From assembly GCA_947090765.1 (NCBI GenBank), contig OX352322.1:2773501-2837500 (forward strand): a DNA stretch of 64,000 bases. Direction: 5' to 3'. The DNA is from Pseudomonas sp. MM223. GTDB taxonomy: Bacteria > Pseudomonadota > Gammaproteobacteria > Pseudomonadales > Pseudomonadaceae. Position numbers and translations under genes: made by a program. Numbering within the stretch: the first letter of the stretch is position 1; each line of letters starts with the position of its first letter. The notes beneath the pieces were generated by a model. It did not search any database. It had not been told where the DNA came from and saw nothing but the letters and a program-made list of their open reading frames with translations. Positions 16,767 through 26,232 of the stretch are shown here, piece by piece.

Positions 16767-18112
16767 ATGATGACATCGCCATTCTCGATCCCCGCGCACA
16801 ACCGCCGCATCGACCCGTCCCGCCAGCGCGCTGCCGCGCTCAAGGCCGATGGCTCTGTGGATGACAACGACCGCACCGAAATCGGCCCTACGCCGCTGGC
16901 CTTTGCCGAGTGGGCGGCGCTGGGCCTTCAGCCCCCGCACTTGCCGACGATGCGCGAATACCGCCTGCAACGCATTCGCGAACAACTGGTGGCCCGCGAC
17001 CTGGGCGGCATCCTGCTGTTCGACCCGCTGAACATCCGTTACGCCACCGACACCACCAACATGCAGCTATGGACCACCCACAACCCCGCGCGCGCCTGCT
17101 TCGTCGCTGCCAGTGGCCATGTGGTGCTGTGGGACTTCCATGGCTGCGACCACCTGTCTGCACATTTGCCACTGGTCAGCGAGCTGCGCAGTGGCGCTTC
17201 ATTCTTCTATTTCGAAACCGGCGACCGTACCGACGCACACGCCAGGCGCTTTTGCGCCCAGGTCGACGAACTGCTGCGCACACACGCCGGCAACAACCGC
17301 CGCCTGGCCGTCGACCGCATTGAGGTGGCAGGCCTGCGTGCCCTTGATGCCCTGGGTGTGCAGGTGCACAGCGGCCAGGAAGTCACCGAGTTCGCCCGGC
17401 TGATCAAAGGCCCCGACGAAATCCTGGCCATGCGCTGCGCGGTGGCCTCCTGCGAGGCCTCGGTTGCCGAAATGCGCCAGGCCATGCGTGCAGGTGCTAC
17501 CGAAAACGATGTGTGGGCTGCGTTGCACAGCGGCAATATCCGTCGGGGCGGTGAGTGGATCGAAACCCGCATCCTCAGTTCAGGGCCACGCACCAACCCC
17601 TGGTTTCAGGAGTCTGGGCGCGGGTGCTCAGCGATGGCGACCTGTTGTCGTTCGACACTGACCTTATCGGTGTGTATGGCGTTTGCGTGGACATGTCGCG
17701 CAGCTGGATCTGCGGTGGCCTGCCACCCACGGCCGAGCAGAAGCGCTTGTACCGCATCGCCCACGAGCATATCCACTTCAATGCCGGGATGGTCAAGCCT
17801 GGGGTGCGCTTCACAGAACTCACCCGCAACGGTCACCGCCTGCCGGAAAGCTGCCGCGAGCAACGCTACGGCGTGATGTTCCATGGTGTGGGGCTGTGCG
17901 ACGAGTACCCGTGCATTCGTTACCCGGAAGACCTTGAGTCTTACGGTTACGAAGGAGAATTGCAGCCGGGCATGGCCTTGTGTGTGGAGGCCTACGTGGG
18001 GGAGGTGGGAGGGCGTGATGGCATCAAGCTGGAAAACCAGTTGCTGGTGACCGAGGACGGGTATGAGTTGTTGACCCATTACCCGTTTGAGGAAAGCTTC
18101 CTGCGCGATTGA
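16767..18112 (+). pseudogene. DddP-like M24-family metalloenzyme (candidate DMSP lyase), one-base frameshift
   Basis: The pita-bread M24 fold is clear. Segments NIRYATDTTNMQLWTTHNP, IRRGGEWIETRILSSGPRTN and MFHGVGLCDEYP resemble the dimethylsulfoniopropionate lyase DddP more than Xaa-Pro peptidases. The metal ligands are D-T-D at about 297/299, D at 309, the HGVGLCDE histidine, and glutamates in CVEAYVGEVGG and KLENQLL. The frame breaks at 17616-17618: one more G restores QESGARVLSDGDLL and a 448-residue protein, the DddP length. DddP splits DMSP to dimethylsulfide and acrylate. The start could be 16767 or 16770. Without the repair only the first two thirds would be made. Peptidase activity remains possible. 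Confidence 0.75.
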
Positions 18113-18126
18113 ACGAGTTCAGGCAC

Positions 18127-18151
18127 TTTGGGGCCGCAAAGCGGCCCCAAA
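18127..18151. terminator. Bidirectional terminator between convergent genes
   Basis: TTTGGGGCCGC and GCGGCCCCAAA (18127-18137/18141-18151) form an 11-bp perfect stem with an AAA loop. The A/T ends give short U-tracts on both strands, serving the M24 gene and the efflux operon. Confidence 0.75.
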
Positions 18152-18153
18152 AT

Positions 18154-19539
18154 TCAGCCCTGCCAGCCACCGCCCAGCACCTTGTACAAGGTCACCCGGT
18201 TCTGCTGCTCTGCCAGCTCCAGGCTGATCAGCGTCTGCTGCGCCGAATACAGCGAGCGCTGCGCATCCAGTACTTCAAGGAAGCTTTCCGAGCCTTGCTT
18301 GTACAGCGCCAGCGACAGGTCATAGCTTTTCTCGGTGGCGCTGGTCAGGCCACGTTGGGCATCCAGGCGCTCATTGATGTGCCCGCGCACGGCCAATGCA
18401 TCGGCCACTTCACTGAAGGCGGTCTGCAGGGTTTTCTCATAGGTGGCCACCTCGATGTCGCGGCTGACCTTGGCCGCATCCAGCGCTGCCCGGTTGCTGC
18501 CGGCATTGAAGATCGGCAGGTTGACCGATGGTGCAAAGCTCCAGGCGCGGCTACCACCGGCAAACAAACCGGACAGCTCGCTGCTGGCGCTGCCACCGCT
18601 GGCGGTCAGGGTGACGCTGGGGAAGAACGCCGCCCGCGCTGCGCCAATGTCGGCATTGGCTGCCTTGAGCGTGTGCTCGGCCGCCAGCACATCCGGGCGC
18701 CGCTGCAACAGGCTTGACGGCAAGCCTGCCGGCACGCCGACCAGTAGCGCCGCATCGAGGCGGGCATCCCCCGGCAGCAGTTTGCTTTCCAGGCGGCGCC
18801 CCACCAGCAACTCCAGTGCGTTGCGGTCCTGCTCCACCTGGCTTTGGTAGCTGGCAACGTCGGCGCGTGCCGATTCCACCGTGCTCAGCGCCTGCGCCAA
18901 GCTGAGGCCAGACTCGCCACCCAGCGCGTGGCTCTGTTGCACCAGGTCATGGGTTTTCTGCTGGCTGGCGTAGGTTTCCTTGGCCAGTGCCAGCAGTTGC
19001 TGGTCGGCCGCCAAGGTCATCCAGGCACTGGCCACTTCAGCCACCAGGCTTATCTGCGTGCTGCGCCGGGTCTGCTCTAGCGCCAGATAGTCTTCCAGCG
19101 CGTCGTCCTTGAGGTTGCCCAGGCGGCCAAACAGGTCCAGCTCGTAACTGCTCACCCCGAGGCCGACGCTGTACTGGCTGCTGACGGCGTTGCTGCCATT
19201 GCTCACGCTGCGTTGGCGGGTGCCGTCGGCACTGGCGGAAACCGACGGCAACAGCGTCGCACGCTGGATACGGTACTGCGCGCGCTGGTACTCGACGTTC
19301 AAGGCCGCCACGCGCAGGTCGCGGTTGTTGGCCAAGGCCAGCGCCACAGTGTCGCGCAGGCGAGTGTCGACGAACAGGGCTTGCCAGGCGATGTCGGCCG
19401 TGTTGCTGCTGGTGGCCGGGGTACCTGGCCATTGCTCGGCCACCGGGGCGGCCGGGCGCTGGTAGTCCGGGGCCAGGTTCACGCAACCGGCCAGGGCCAG
19501 GGCCAGGGCCAGTATCAAGGGAAGAGGGGACAGGCGCAT
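18154..19539 (-). CDS. RND efflux outer-membrane factor lipoprotein (OprM/NodT family)
   Basis: A 461-residue outer-membrane channel. The lipobox is LAGC with the acylated cysteine at 19, followed by NLAPDYQRPAAPVAEQW, the usual OMF opening. The two repeats show the helical hairpin signatures RDLRVAALNVEYQRAQYRIQ and ARADVASYQSQVEQDRNALE, then LLQRRPDVLAAEHTLKAANADIG, the most conserved OMF motif. Its start overlaps the stop of the RND pump gene by one base, so the three efflux genes form one operon. It provides the exit duct of the tripartite pump. Confidence 0.95.
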   Translation of the reverse strand: MRLSPLPLILALALALAGCVNLAPDYQRPAAPVAEQWPGTPATSSNTADIAWQALFVDTRLRDTVALALANNRDLRVAALNVEYQRAQYRIQRATLLPSVSASADGTRQRSVSNGSNAVSSQYSVGLGVSSYELDLFGRLGNLKDDALEDYLALEQTRRSTQISLVAEVASAWMTLAADQQLLALAKETYASQQKTHDLVQQSHALGGESGLSLAQALSTVESARADVASYQSQVEQDRNALELLVGRRLESKLLPGDARLDAALLVGVPAGLPSSLLQRRPDVLAAEHTLKAANADIGAARAAFFPSVTLTASGGSASSELSGLFAGGSRAWSFAPSVNLPIFNAGSNRAALDAAKVSRDIEVATYEKTLQTAFSEVADALAVRGHINERLDAQRGLTSATEKSYDLSLALYKQGSESFLEVLDAQRSLYSAQQTLISLELAEQQNRVTLYKVLGGGWQG

Positions 19540-22500
19540 CAGGCTTCTCCTGCGACAACGTCGGTGCTTGGGGCGTTGCGGCGCGCGGCCAGGCGCTGCA
19601 CCAGTACATAGAACAAAGGGATGAAGAACAGGCCGAGCAAGGTGGCGGCGAGCATGCCGCCAAGCACACCGGTACCGATGGCCTGGCGCCCGCCGGCACC
19701 GGCACCGTTGCTCAGGGCCAGCGGCAGCACGCCGAGGATGAACGCCAGTGAGGTCATCAGCACCGGGCGCAGGCGGATGCGCACGGCCTCCAGGGTGGCG
19801 GCGAGCAAGTCCTGGCCGCGTTCGTAGCCCTCCTTGGCGAACTCGACGATCAGGATCGCGTTTTTCGCTGCCAGGCCCACGGTGGTCAGCAGGCCGACCT
19901 GGAAGTACACATCGTTGGCCAGGCCGCGCAGCCCGGTCAGCACCAAGGCGCCAAGGATGCCCACCGGCACCACCAGCATTACCGCGAACGGCACCGACCA
20001 GCTCTCGTACAACGCCGCCAGGCACAGGAACACGAACAGGATGGAAATGGCATACAGCAACGGCGCCTGGTTGCCGGCCAGGCGTTCCTGGTAGGACTGG
20101 CCGGCCCAGGCATAGCCGATGCCCTCCGGCAGCTGCGCCATGATCTGCTCGACCGCCGCCATGGCGTCGCCAGAGCTGACGCCACTGGCCGGCTCGCCAA
20201 CCAGTTCGTACGCACCAAAGCCGTTGAAGCGCTCCAGCAGCGGCGAGGCAGTGCTCCACGAGGTGCTGGTGAACGCCGACAATGGCACCATGGCATCGCT
20301 GTCGTTGCGCACGTACCAGGCGCCGATGTCCTCGGCCAGCATGCGCTTGTCGGCCTCGCCTTGCAGGTACACCTTCTTCACCCGGCCGGCATCGACGAAG
20401 TCGTTGACGTAGCTCCCCCCATCACGGTGCTGAGGGTGGTGTTGATGTCACTGGCGGCAACCCCCATGGCACCGGCTTTGCGGTCGTCGATGGCGACGTT
20501 CAGCTGGGGCGTGTCTTCCAGGCCTTGGGCACGCACATTGGCCAGGCGCGGGCCCTTGGCCGCCAGGTCGATGAACTGGTCGCGTGCCTTGAGCAGCTCG
20601 GCGTGGCCCAGGCCGGCCAGGTCCTGCAACTGCACATCAAAGCCAGAACTCTGGCCCAGGCCCTGAATGGCCGGCGGTGCGATGACGAATACGTTGGCAT
20701 CGAGGATCTTCGACAGTGCCCTGTTGGCCCGTTGCGCCACGGCCGCGGCGCTGTGCTCCTCGCCCTGGCGTTCGCTCCAGTCCTTCAGCTTGATAAAGCC
20801 GCGCCCCGAGTTCTGGGCGTTGCCGCCATTGCCAAGGCCCCGTACGGTCAGGATCGAGGCCACTTCCGGTTGTTGCAGCATGTAGCCCTGCACCTGGCTA
20901 CTCACCGCTTGCAAGCGTTCGTCGGTGCCGCCTACCGGCAGGGTCATTTGCATCATCAGCATGCCTTGGTCTTCTTCAGGCAGGAACGCCGACGGCAGTT
21001 TCTGGAACATCAGCGCCACACCGCCCAGCACCAGGGCGTACACCAGCAGGGCTCGCAGCGGGCGTGCCAGCACCGTGCCAACCGCCTGCTGGTAACGTCG
21101 GGACGTGCGCTCGAAGTGGCGGTTGAACCAGCCGAAGAAGCCCCGACGCGGCTCACTGTGGGCGGGCACGGGCTTGAGCAACGTGGCGCACAAGGCCGGG
21201 GTGAGGGTCATGGCCACCAGTACCGACAGCGTCATGGCTGCCACCAGGGTGACGGAGAACTGCCGGTAGATCACCCCGGTAGAGCCGCCAAAGAACGCCA
21301 TGGGCACGAAGACTGCCGACAGCACCACGGCAATGCCCACCAGCGCGCCGCTGATCTCGCCCATCGACTGGCGCGTCGCCTCGCGCGGCTGCAAGCCTTT
21401 TTCGGCCATGATGCGTTCAACGTTCTCCACCACCACGATGGCATCGTCCACCAGCAAACCGATGGCCAGCACCATGCCGAACATGGTCAGGGTGTTGATC
21501 GAGTAACCGAGCAGGGCCAGCACACCAAAGGTACCCAGTAACACCACCGGTACGGCAATGGCCGGGATCAGCGTGGCGCGCAGGTTTTGCATGAATAGGT
21601 ACATGATGAGCACCACCAGGGCGATGGCCTCGAACAGCGTCTTGACCACTTCCTCGATGGAAATCTTCACGAACGGCGCGGTGTTGTAGGCCACTTCGCT
21701 GCGCAGTTGCAGCTTGCTGGGGAAGAACTGCTGAAGCTCGGCGAGCTTGGCTTGCACCGCTTCGGACACGTCCAGCGCGTTGGCGCCGGTGGCCAGGCTC
21801 ACCGCCAGGCCGCCGGAGGGGCGGCCGTTGTGCTCGGCGACCACGTCATAACTCTCGCTGCCAAGCTCCACCCGGGCTACGTCGGCCAGCGTCACCACTG
21901 CGCCAGCGCTGTTGTGCTTGAGCACCAGGTCGCGGAACTGCGCAGCGGTCTGCAACTTGCTGCGTGCATTGATGGTGGCGTTGAGCTGTTGGCCGGCGCG
22001 GGCGGGCAGGGCGCCCAGCTGGCCGGCCGAGGTGTCGACGTTCTGTGCCTCCAGCGCGCTGCTCACATCCGACGGCATCAGCGCGTACTGCTTGAGCTTG
22101 TCCGGGTCGAGCCAGATGCGCATGGCGTAGCTCGAACCCAGCGTGGTCACCTGGCCGACGCCGCTGACCCGGCTGATCTGGTCGTACAGGGTGCTGGAGA
22201 TGAAGTCGCTGATGTCGGTGGCGCTGACGTCGGGGTTGTCCGACACCAGCGAAAGGATGATCAGGAAGTCGCTGGCCGAGTTGTGAATCTCGATACCTTG
22301 TTGCTGCACGGCTTCGGGCAACCGCGCCTTGGCCTGCTCCAGCTTGGTCTGCACCAGCATCTGCGCAGTGTTGATGTCGGTACCGGCCTCGAAGGTGAGG
22401 GTGATCGAGGCGCTGCCCGCCGAGCTGCTGCTGGACGACATGTAGGTGAGGCCGTCCAGGCCGGTCATCTGCTGCTCGATCACCTGGGTCACCGAGTCTT

Positions 22501-22672
22501 CCATGGTCTTGGCCGAGGCGCCGGTGTAGGTGGCGCTGAGGCTGATTTGCGGCGGGGCAATGTTGGGGTATTGCGCCAACGGCAGCTGGAAGATGGCCAG
22601 GCCGCCGCCCAGCATCACCAGGATGGCGATGACCCAGGCAAAGATCGGCCGGTCGATGAAAAAACGTGCCAT
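19539..22672 (-). pseudogene. RND efflux permease (HAE1/AcrB-like), one-base frameshift
   Basis: The full protein would be 1,044 residues, normal for HAE1 pumps. It starts ARFFIDRPIFAWVIAILVML and carries GLLVDDAIVVVENVER with the proton-relay aspartate pair in TM4, and [13 protein letters not shown] with the TM10 lysine. The frame breaks at the C-run 20415-20420: with one more base, LSTVMGG continues [19 protein letters not shown]. About two thirds would be translated if the break were real, abolishing transport. Because the run is a six-base homopolymer and both flanking operon genes are intact, a sequencing error is likely. It exports drugs or other amphiphiles together with its MFP and OMF. 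Confidence 0.9.
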
Positions 22673-22673
22673 G

Positions 22674-23867
22674 TCATTCGCCTCGCTTGCTGTCGTTGCG
22701 GGCGGTCAGGGGGTTGTCCTGTACCTGGACTTGCTGGCCGACGCGGACCTTTTGCAGGCCCTGGATAATCAGCTGGTCACCCGCGGCCAGGCCCTGGCTG
22801 ACCCACCAGCGGTTGCCCACTGCACGGGCCAGGGTCAGCTCGCGCTGTTGCACCTTGCCATCGACTACCACCAGGGCGGTGGCGTCGCCGCGTTCGTCAC
22901 GGCTCACGGCCTGCTGTGGCACCAGGATGGCATCCGCCTGCACGCCTTCCTGCACGGTGGCCTTGAGGTACATGCCCGGCATCAGCAGGCCGTCAGGGTT
23001 CGGCACCACGGCGCGGAAGGTTACGCTGCCGGTGCTTTCATCCACGCTTACGCCGTTGAAGGTGAGGGTGCCGGCGTGGGCGTAGGTGCTGCCGTCTTCC
23101 AGCTCCAGGCTGATACGGGTGGCGTCCTGCTGGGGGCTGGGCGCCAGTTTGCCTTCGGCCAGCTCGCGTTTCAGCCGCAGCAGGGTGCTGCTGGGCTGGG
23201 TGAAATCGACGTAGATCGGGTCCAGTTGCTGCACAGTAGTCAGCGCAGTGGTCTGCTCGGCCGTGACCAACGCGCCGGGGGTGACCGAGGAAGTGGCGGT
23301 GCGGCCATCGATTGGTGCGTTGATGCGGGTGTAGCCGAGGTTGATATGTGCGCTGCGCTGCGTGGCCTGGGCCGATTGCACGCTGGCACGGGCTTCGAGC
23401 AGGGCGGCCTGGGCGCTTTCGTTGTCTTCGGCGCTGATGGCGTCGATCTTCACCAGTTGTGCATCGCGCCTGGCCTTCAGCTCGGCGGCCTTGAGCGTGG
23501 CGCGGGCCGAGCTGACGGTGGCCTCGGCCTGGGCCAGCGCGGCCTGGTACGGCTGTGGGTCGATCTGGTACAGCGCCTGGCCGGCCTTGACCGTGTCACC
23601 TTCGCTGAACAGGCGCTTCTGGATGATGCCGCCGACCTGCGGGCGGATTTCGGCAATCAGGTGAGCGCTGGCGCGGCCGGGCAGGGTGGTAGCCAGGGGC
23701 TGGGCAGTGGTGGTCACTTCGTACACTGCAACTTCTTGCACGGGCGGCGCTGCGCCAGCAGTTTCGGCCTCGCGGCAACCGCCGATGAGCAACAGGCCGG
23801 CACCCAGCAGCAGGGCGCGCGTCAGGGGCGAACGGGCGAACATCAGGGAGTGGAATAGCGTAGGCAT
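22674..23867 (-). CDS. RND efflux periplasmic adaptor (membrane fusion) lipoprotein
   Basis: A 397-residue adaptor. The lipobox LLIGGC places the acylated cysteine at 31. The order is beta-barrel/lipoyl strands (VTTTAQPLATTLPGRASAHLI, EIRPQVGGIIQKRLFSEGD), a helical hairpin (YQAALAQAEATVSSARATLK), the second lipoyl half (LGYTRINAPIDGRTATS), and the membrane-proximal domain ending VRVGQQVQVQDNPL. The start at 23867 follows GGAG at good spacing; 23843 is an alternative. It is the first gene of the efflux operon, one base before the pump gene. It bridges pump and outer-membrane channel. Confidence 0.93.
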   Translation of the reverse strand: MPTLFHSLMFARSPLTRALLLGAGLLLIGGCREAETAGAAPPVQEVAVYEVTTTAQPLATTLPGRASAHLIAEIRPQVGGIIQKRLFSEGDTVKAGQALYQIDPQPYQAALAQAEATVSSARATLKAAELKARRDAQLVKIDAISAEDNESAQAALLEARASVQSAQATQRSAHINLGYTRINAPIDGRTATSSVTPGALVTAEQTTALTTVQQLDPIYVDFTQPSSTLLRLKRELAEGKLAPSPQQDATRISLELEDGSTYAHAGTLTFNGVSVDESTGSVTFRAVVPNPDGLLMPGMYLKATVQEGVQADAILVPQQAVSRDERGDATALVVVDGKVQQRELTLARAVGNRWWVSQGLAAGDQLIIQGLQKVRVGQQVQVQDNPLTARNDSKRGE

Positions 23868-24018
23868 CGCAGGCTCCGAGCCAAATGATTTCGATGGCAT
23901 CAGCGTGCGCGGCAATTGTGCAGGTAATGTGCAGAAAGCATGGAGTTTGCCGTGCATGCCTTGCGGCACCGGGGCCTGCACGCTTCAATACGGGCAATTC
24001 CAACGTGCCGGCGGTGCC

Positions 24019-25413
24019 ATGAAAGTCAGCCTTTCACGCAAGTTTTTCTTCGCCATGCTCGCGGTGTGCGCGTTCGCCGTGCTGGGCATGGTGTTTGCCG
24101 CGTACCTGAGCCTGAAGTACGGCTTTCTCGGCTACCTCAACCAGCAAGCCGAGGAGCGCATGGAGCGCATCGTGCCGCGGGTCGAACAGGCCTACGCTCA
24201 GTACGGCAGCTGGGACTTCATCCGCCGCGACAAGGACCAGTGGTTCGAGCTGCTGCGCCCGGAAGATGTGCTGCCCAATGCACGTTTCGACCCCAGCTTG
24301 CTGACGGTGTCCGACCTGACCGGCGCGTTCGTGCGTTTTGCCCTGCTTGACGCACAACGCCAGCCGATCATTGGCTACCAGGGCTCCCTGGCCGACATGC
24401 TGTTGCGCCCTGTCCGCCATCAGGGCCAGGTGGTTGGCTGGATGGCCCTGGCGCCCTTGCAGTCGGTGACCAGCGTTGGTGATCAGCGCTTCCAGCTTAA
24501 TCAACTGCGCTCCAGCCTGCTGATCGGCCTGGCCTGCTTGCTGGCCACGGCGGTCATCGCCTGGTGGCTGAGCCGTGCCTTGCTGCGCCCCATCCGCGAG
24601 GTGGCCAGCGCCACCCATCGTCTGGCAGCAGGTGATTACGCCATCCAGTTGCCGGTACGTTCGGCAGACGAAGCCGGGCAACTGGCCGGTGACTTCAACC
24701 GCATGGCCGCCACGCTGGCCAGTAACGAGCGCCTGCGCCGCGATTTCATGGCGGATATTTCCCATGAATTGCGCACACCGCTGGCGGTGATGCGGGCTGA
24801 ACTGGAAGCGATGGAAGATGGTATTCGCCCGCTTGACGGCAATGCCTTGCGTTCACTGTTGGGGGAGGTGGGGGCGTTGAGCAAGCTGGTGGACGATTTG
24901 TCCGATTTGTCGCTGGCGGAAGTCGGCGGCCCCACTTACCGCCGCGAACGCATCGACCTGCGCGTGTTGTTGCCGGTGATGGCCGAAGCCTTTCAGGCCA
25001 GTTTTGCCGAGCGCGGCCTGGCGTTGCGCCTGGAGCTGCCCGGGCAGCCGTTGTGGGTGATGGGCGACGAGTCACGCCTTGGCCAGTTGTTGCATAACTT
25101 GCTGGAGAACAGCCGCCGCTATACCGATGCGGGTGGCCATACGGTTTTGCGTGCATTCCAGGAGGGTGACCAGGTGCTGGTGCAATGTGAAGACACCGCC
25201 CCGGGCGTGGACAGTGCGTCGTTGGCGCGCCTGTTTGAACGCTTCTACCGCGCGGAGCGCTCGCGTAACCGGGCCAGTGGCGGCACCGGGCTGGGCCTGG
25301 CAATTTGCCGCGGTATCGCTGAGGTGCATGGCGGCCGGCTGACCGCCAAGGCGTCGGCCATGGGTGGGCTGCTGCTGGCGCTGGCCCTGCCGGTTGCAGG
25401 AGATGAAGCATGA
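24019..25413 (+). CDS. Sensor histidine kinase (BaeS-like)
   Basis: A 464-residue membrane kinase. TM1 is FFFAMLAVCAFAVLGMVFAAYL, a periplasmic sensor spans about 35-165, and TM2 is LLIGLACLLATAVIAWWL. A HAMP domain (LLRPIREVASATHRLAAGDY) leads to the H-box FMADISHELRTPLAVM with phospho-acceptor H249. The N-box HNLLENSRRYTDAGG and the G-box GGTGLGLAICRGI form the ATP-binding domain. It overlaps the response-regulator gene by 4 bp and is divergent from the RND operon, the same gene logic as BaeSR with MdtABC. It probably senses envelope stress or a pump substrate. Confidence 0.93.
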   Translation: MKVSLSRKFFFAMLAVCAFAVLGMVFAAYLSLKYGFLGYLNQQAEERMERIVPRVEQAYAQYGSWDFIRRDKDQWFELLRPEDVLPNARFDPSLLTVSDLTGAFVRFALLDAQRQPIIGYQGSLADMLLRPVRHQGQVVGWMALAPLQSVTSVGDQRFQLNQLRSSLLIGLACLLATAVIAWWLSRALLRPIREVASATHRLAAGDYAIQLPVRSADEAGQLAGDFNRMAATLASNERLRRDFMADISHELRTPLAVMRAELEAMEDGIRPLDGNALRSLLGEVGALSKLVDDLSDLSLAEVGGPTYRRERIDLRVLLPVMAEAFQASFAERGLALRLELPGQPLWVMGDESRLGQLLHNLLENSRRYTDAGGHTVLRAFQEGDQVLVQCEDTAPGVDSASLARLFERFYRAERSRNRASGGTGLGLAICRGIAEVHGGRLTAKASAMGGLLLALALPVAGDEA

Positions 25414-26072
25414 GCCGGATTCTGCTGGTTGAAGACGAGCCCAAGCTCGCCGCATTGGTGGGCGATTACCTGCGTGCGGGCGGTTACCGCGTCGAGCACC
25501 TGGCTGACGGCCTGGCGGTGATCCCGGCCATTCGCCAGGGCCAGTACGACCTGATGCTGCTCGATCTGATGCTGCCGGGCCGTGACGGCCTGGACATCTG
25601 CCGTGAGCTACGCGGTTTCAGCCGGCTTCCGCTGATCATGATGACCGCTCGTGTGGATGAGATTGATCGGCTGCTGGGCCTGGAACTGGGTGCGGACGAT
25701 TACATCTGCAAGCCGTTCTCGCCGCGCGAACTGGTGGCGCGGGTGAAAGCTGTGCTACGCCGCAGTGGCGAGCAGCCAGGCAACCTGGGCCTTGAACTGG
25801 ATGCCCGGGCATTCCAGGCGCGCTACCGAGGCGTGGCCCTGGAACTTACGCCTGTGGAGTTCCGCATGCTGGCGGCGCTGGCAGTGCGCCCGGGGCAAGT
25901 GCTGTCCCGGGACCAGTTGATGAACCACATCTACCAGGACCACCGCGTAGTGGCTGACCGCACCGTGGACAGCCATGTAAAGAACCTGCGGCGCAAGCTG
26001 ACGGCGGTGACCCCGGGGCATGACCCGATCCGCTCGGTGTATGGCGTGGGTTACAGCCTGGAGTTCGAATAA
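25410..26072 (+). CDS. OmpR-family response regulator (BaeR-like)
   Basis: A 220-residue regulator. The receiver domain has the acidic pair E8-D9, phospho-acceptor D52 in LLDLMLPG, T79 in MMTA, and K101 in YICKPFSPRE. The winged-helix output domain runs from about 125 to 220 (LTPVEFRMLAALAVRPGQVLSRDQL, then DRTVDSHVKNLRRKL and VYGVGYSLE). It overlaps the kinase gene (ATGA) and is the cognate partner. The divergent RND efflux operon is the likely target; the promoter-proximal binding site was not identified. Confidence 0.94.
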   Translation: MSRILLVEDEPKLAALVGDYLRAGGYRVEHLADGLAVIPAIRQGQYDLMLLDLMLPGRDGLDICRELRGFSRLPLIMMTARVDEIDRLLGLELGADDYICKPFSPRELVARVKAVLRRSGEQPGNLGLELDARAFQARYRGVALELTPVEFRMLAALAVRPGQVLSRDQLMNHIYQDHRVVADRTVDSHVKNLRRKLTAVTPGHDPIRSVYGVGYSLEFE

Positions 26073-26092
26073 TCCGCGCTGTGAGTCTTCCT

Positions 26093-26209
26093 TGTGGGAG
26101 CGGCCTTGTGTCGCGAAAGGGCCGCAAGGCGGCCCCGGCGATCTGTGCGGCGGAGCTGAAAACCTGGGGCTGCTTCGCAGCCCTTTCGCGACACAAGGCC
26201 GCTCCCACA
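26093..26209. repeat. Inverted REP pair (BIME-like), 29-bp perfect arms
   Basis: Arm 26093-26121 is the exact reverse complement of 26181-26209 (TGTGGGAGCGGCCTTGTG and onward). The inner part holds two further hairpins, GGCCGCAAGGCGGCC and GGGCTGCTTCGCAGCCC. It lies between the convergent response-regulator and BCCT genes and could end transcription from both sides or act as a REP-transposase/gyrase-type site. Confidence 0.85.
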
Positions 26210-26232
26210 GGGGACCGCGCAGGGTTGGAGTA

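Noticed and set aside
19037..19705. Arginine- and proline-rich open frames within the efflux genes
   Set aside because: They are frame shadows of the OMF and RND genes, typical of high-GC DNA, without motifs or ribosome sites.
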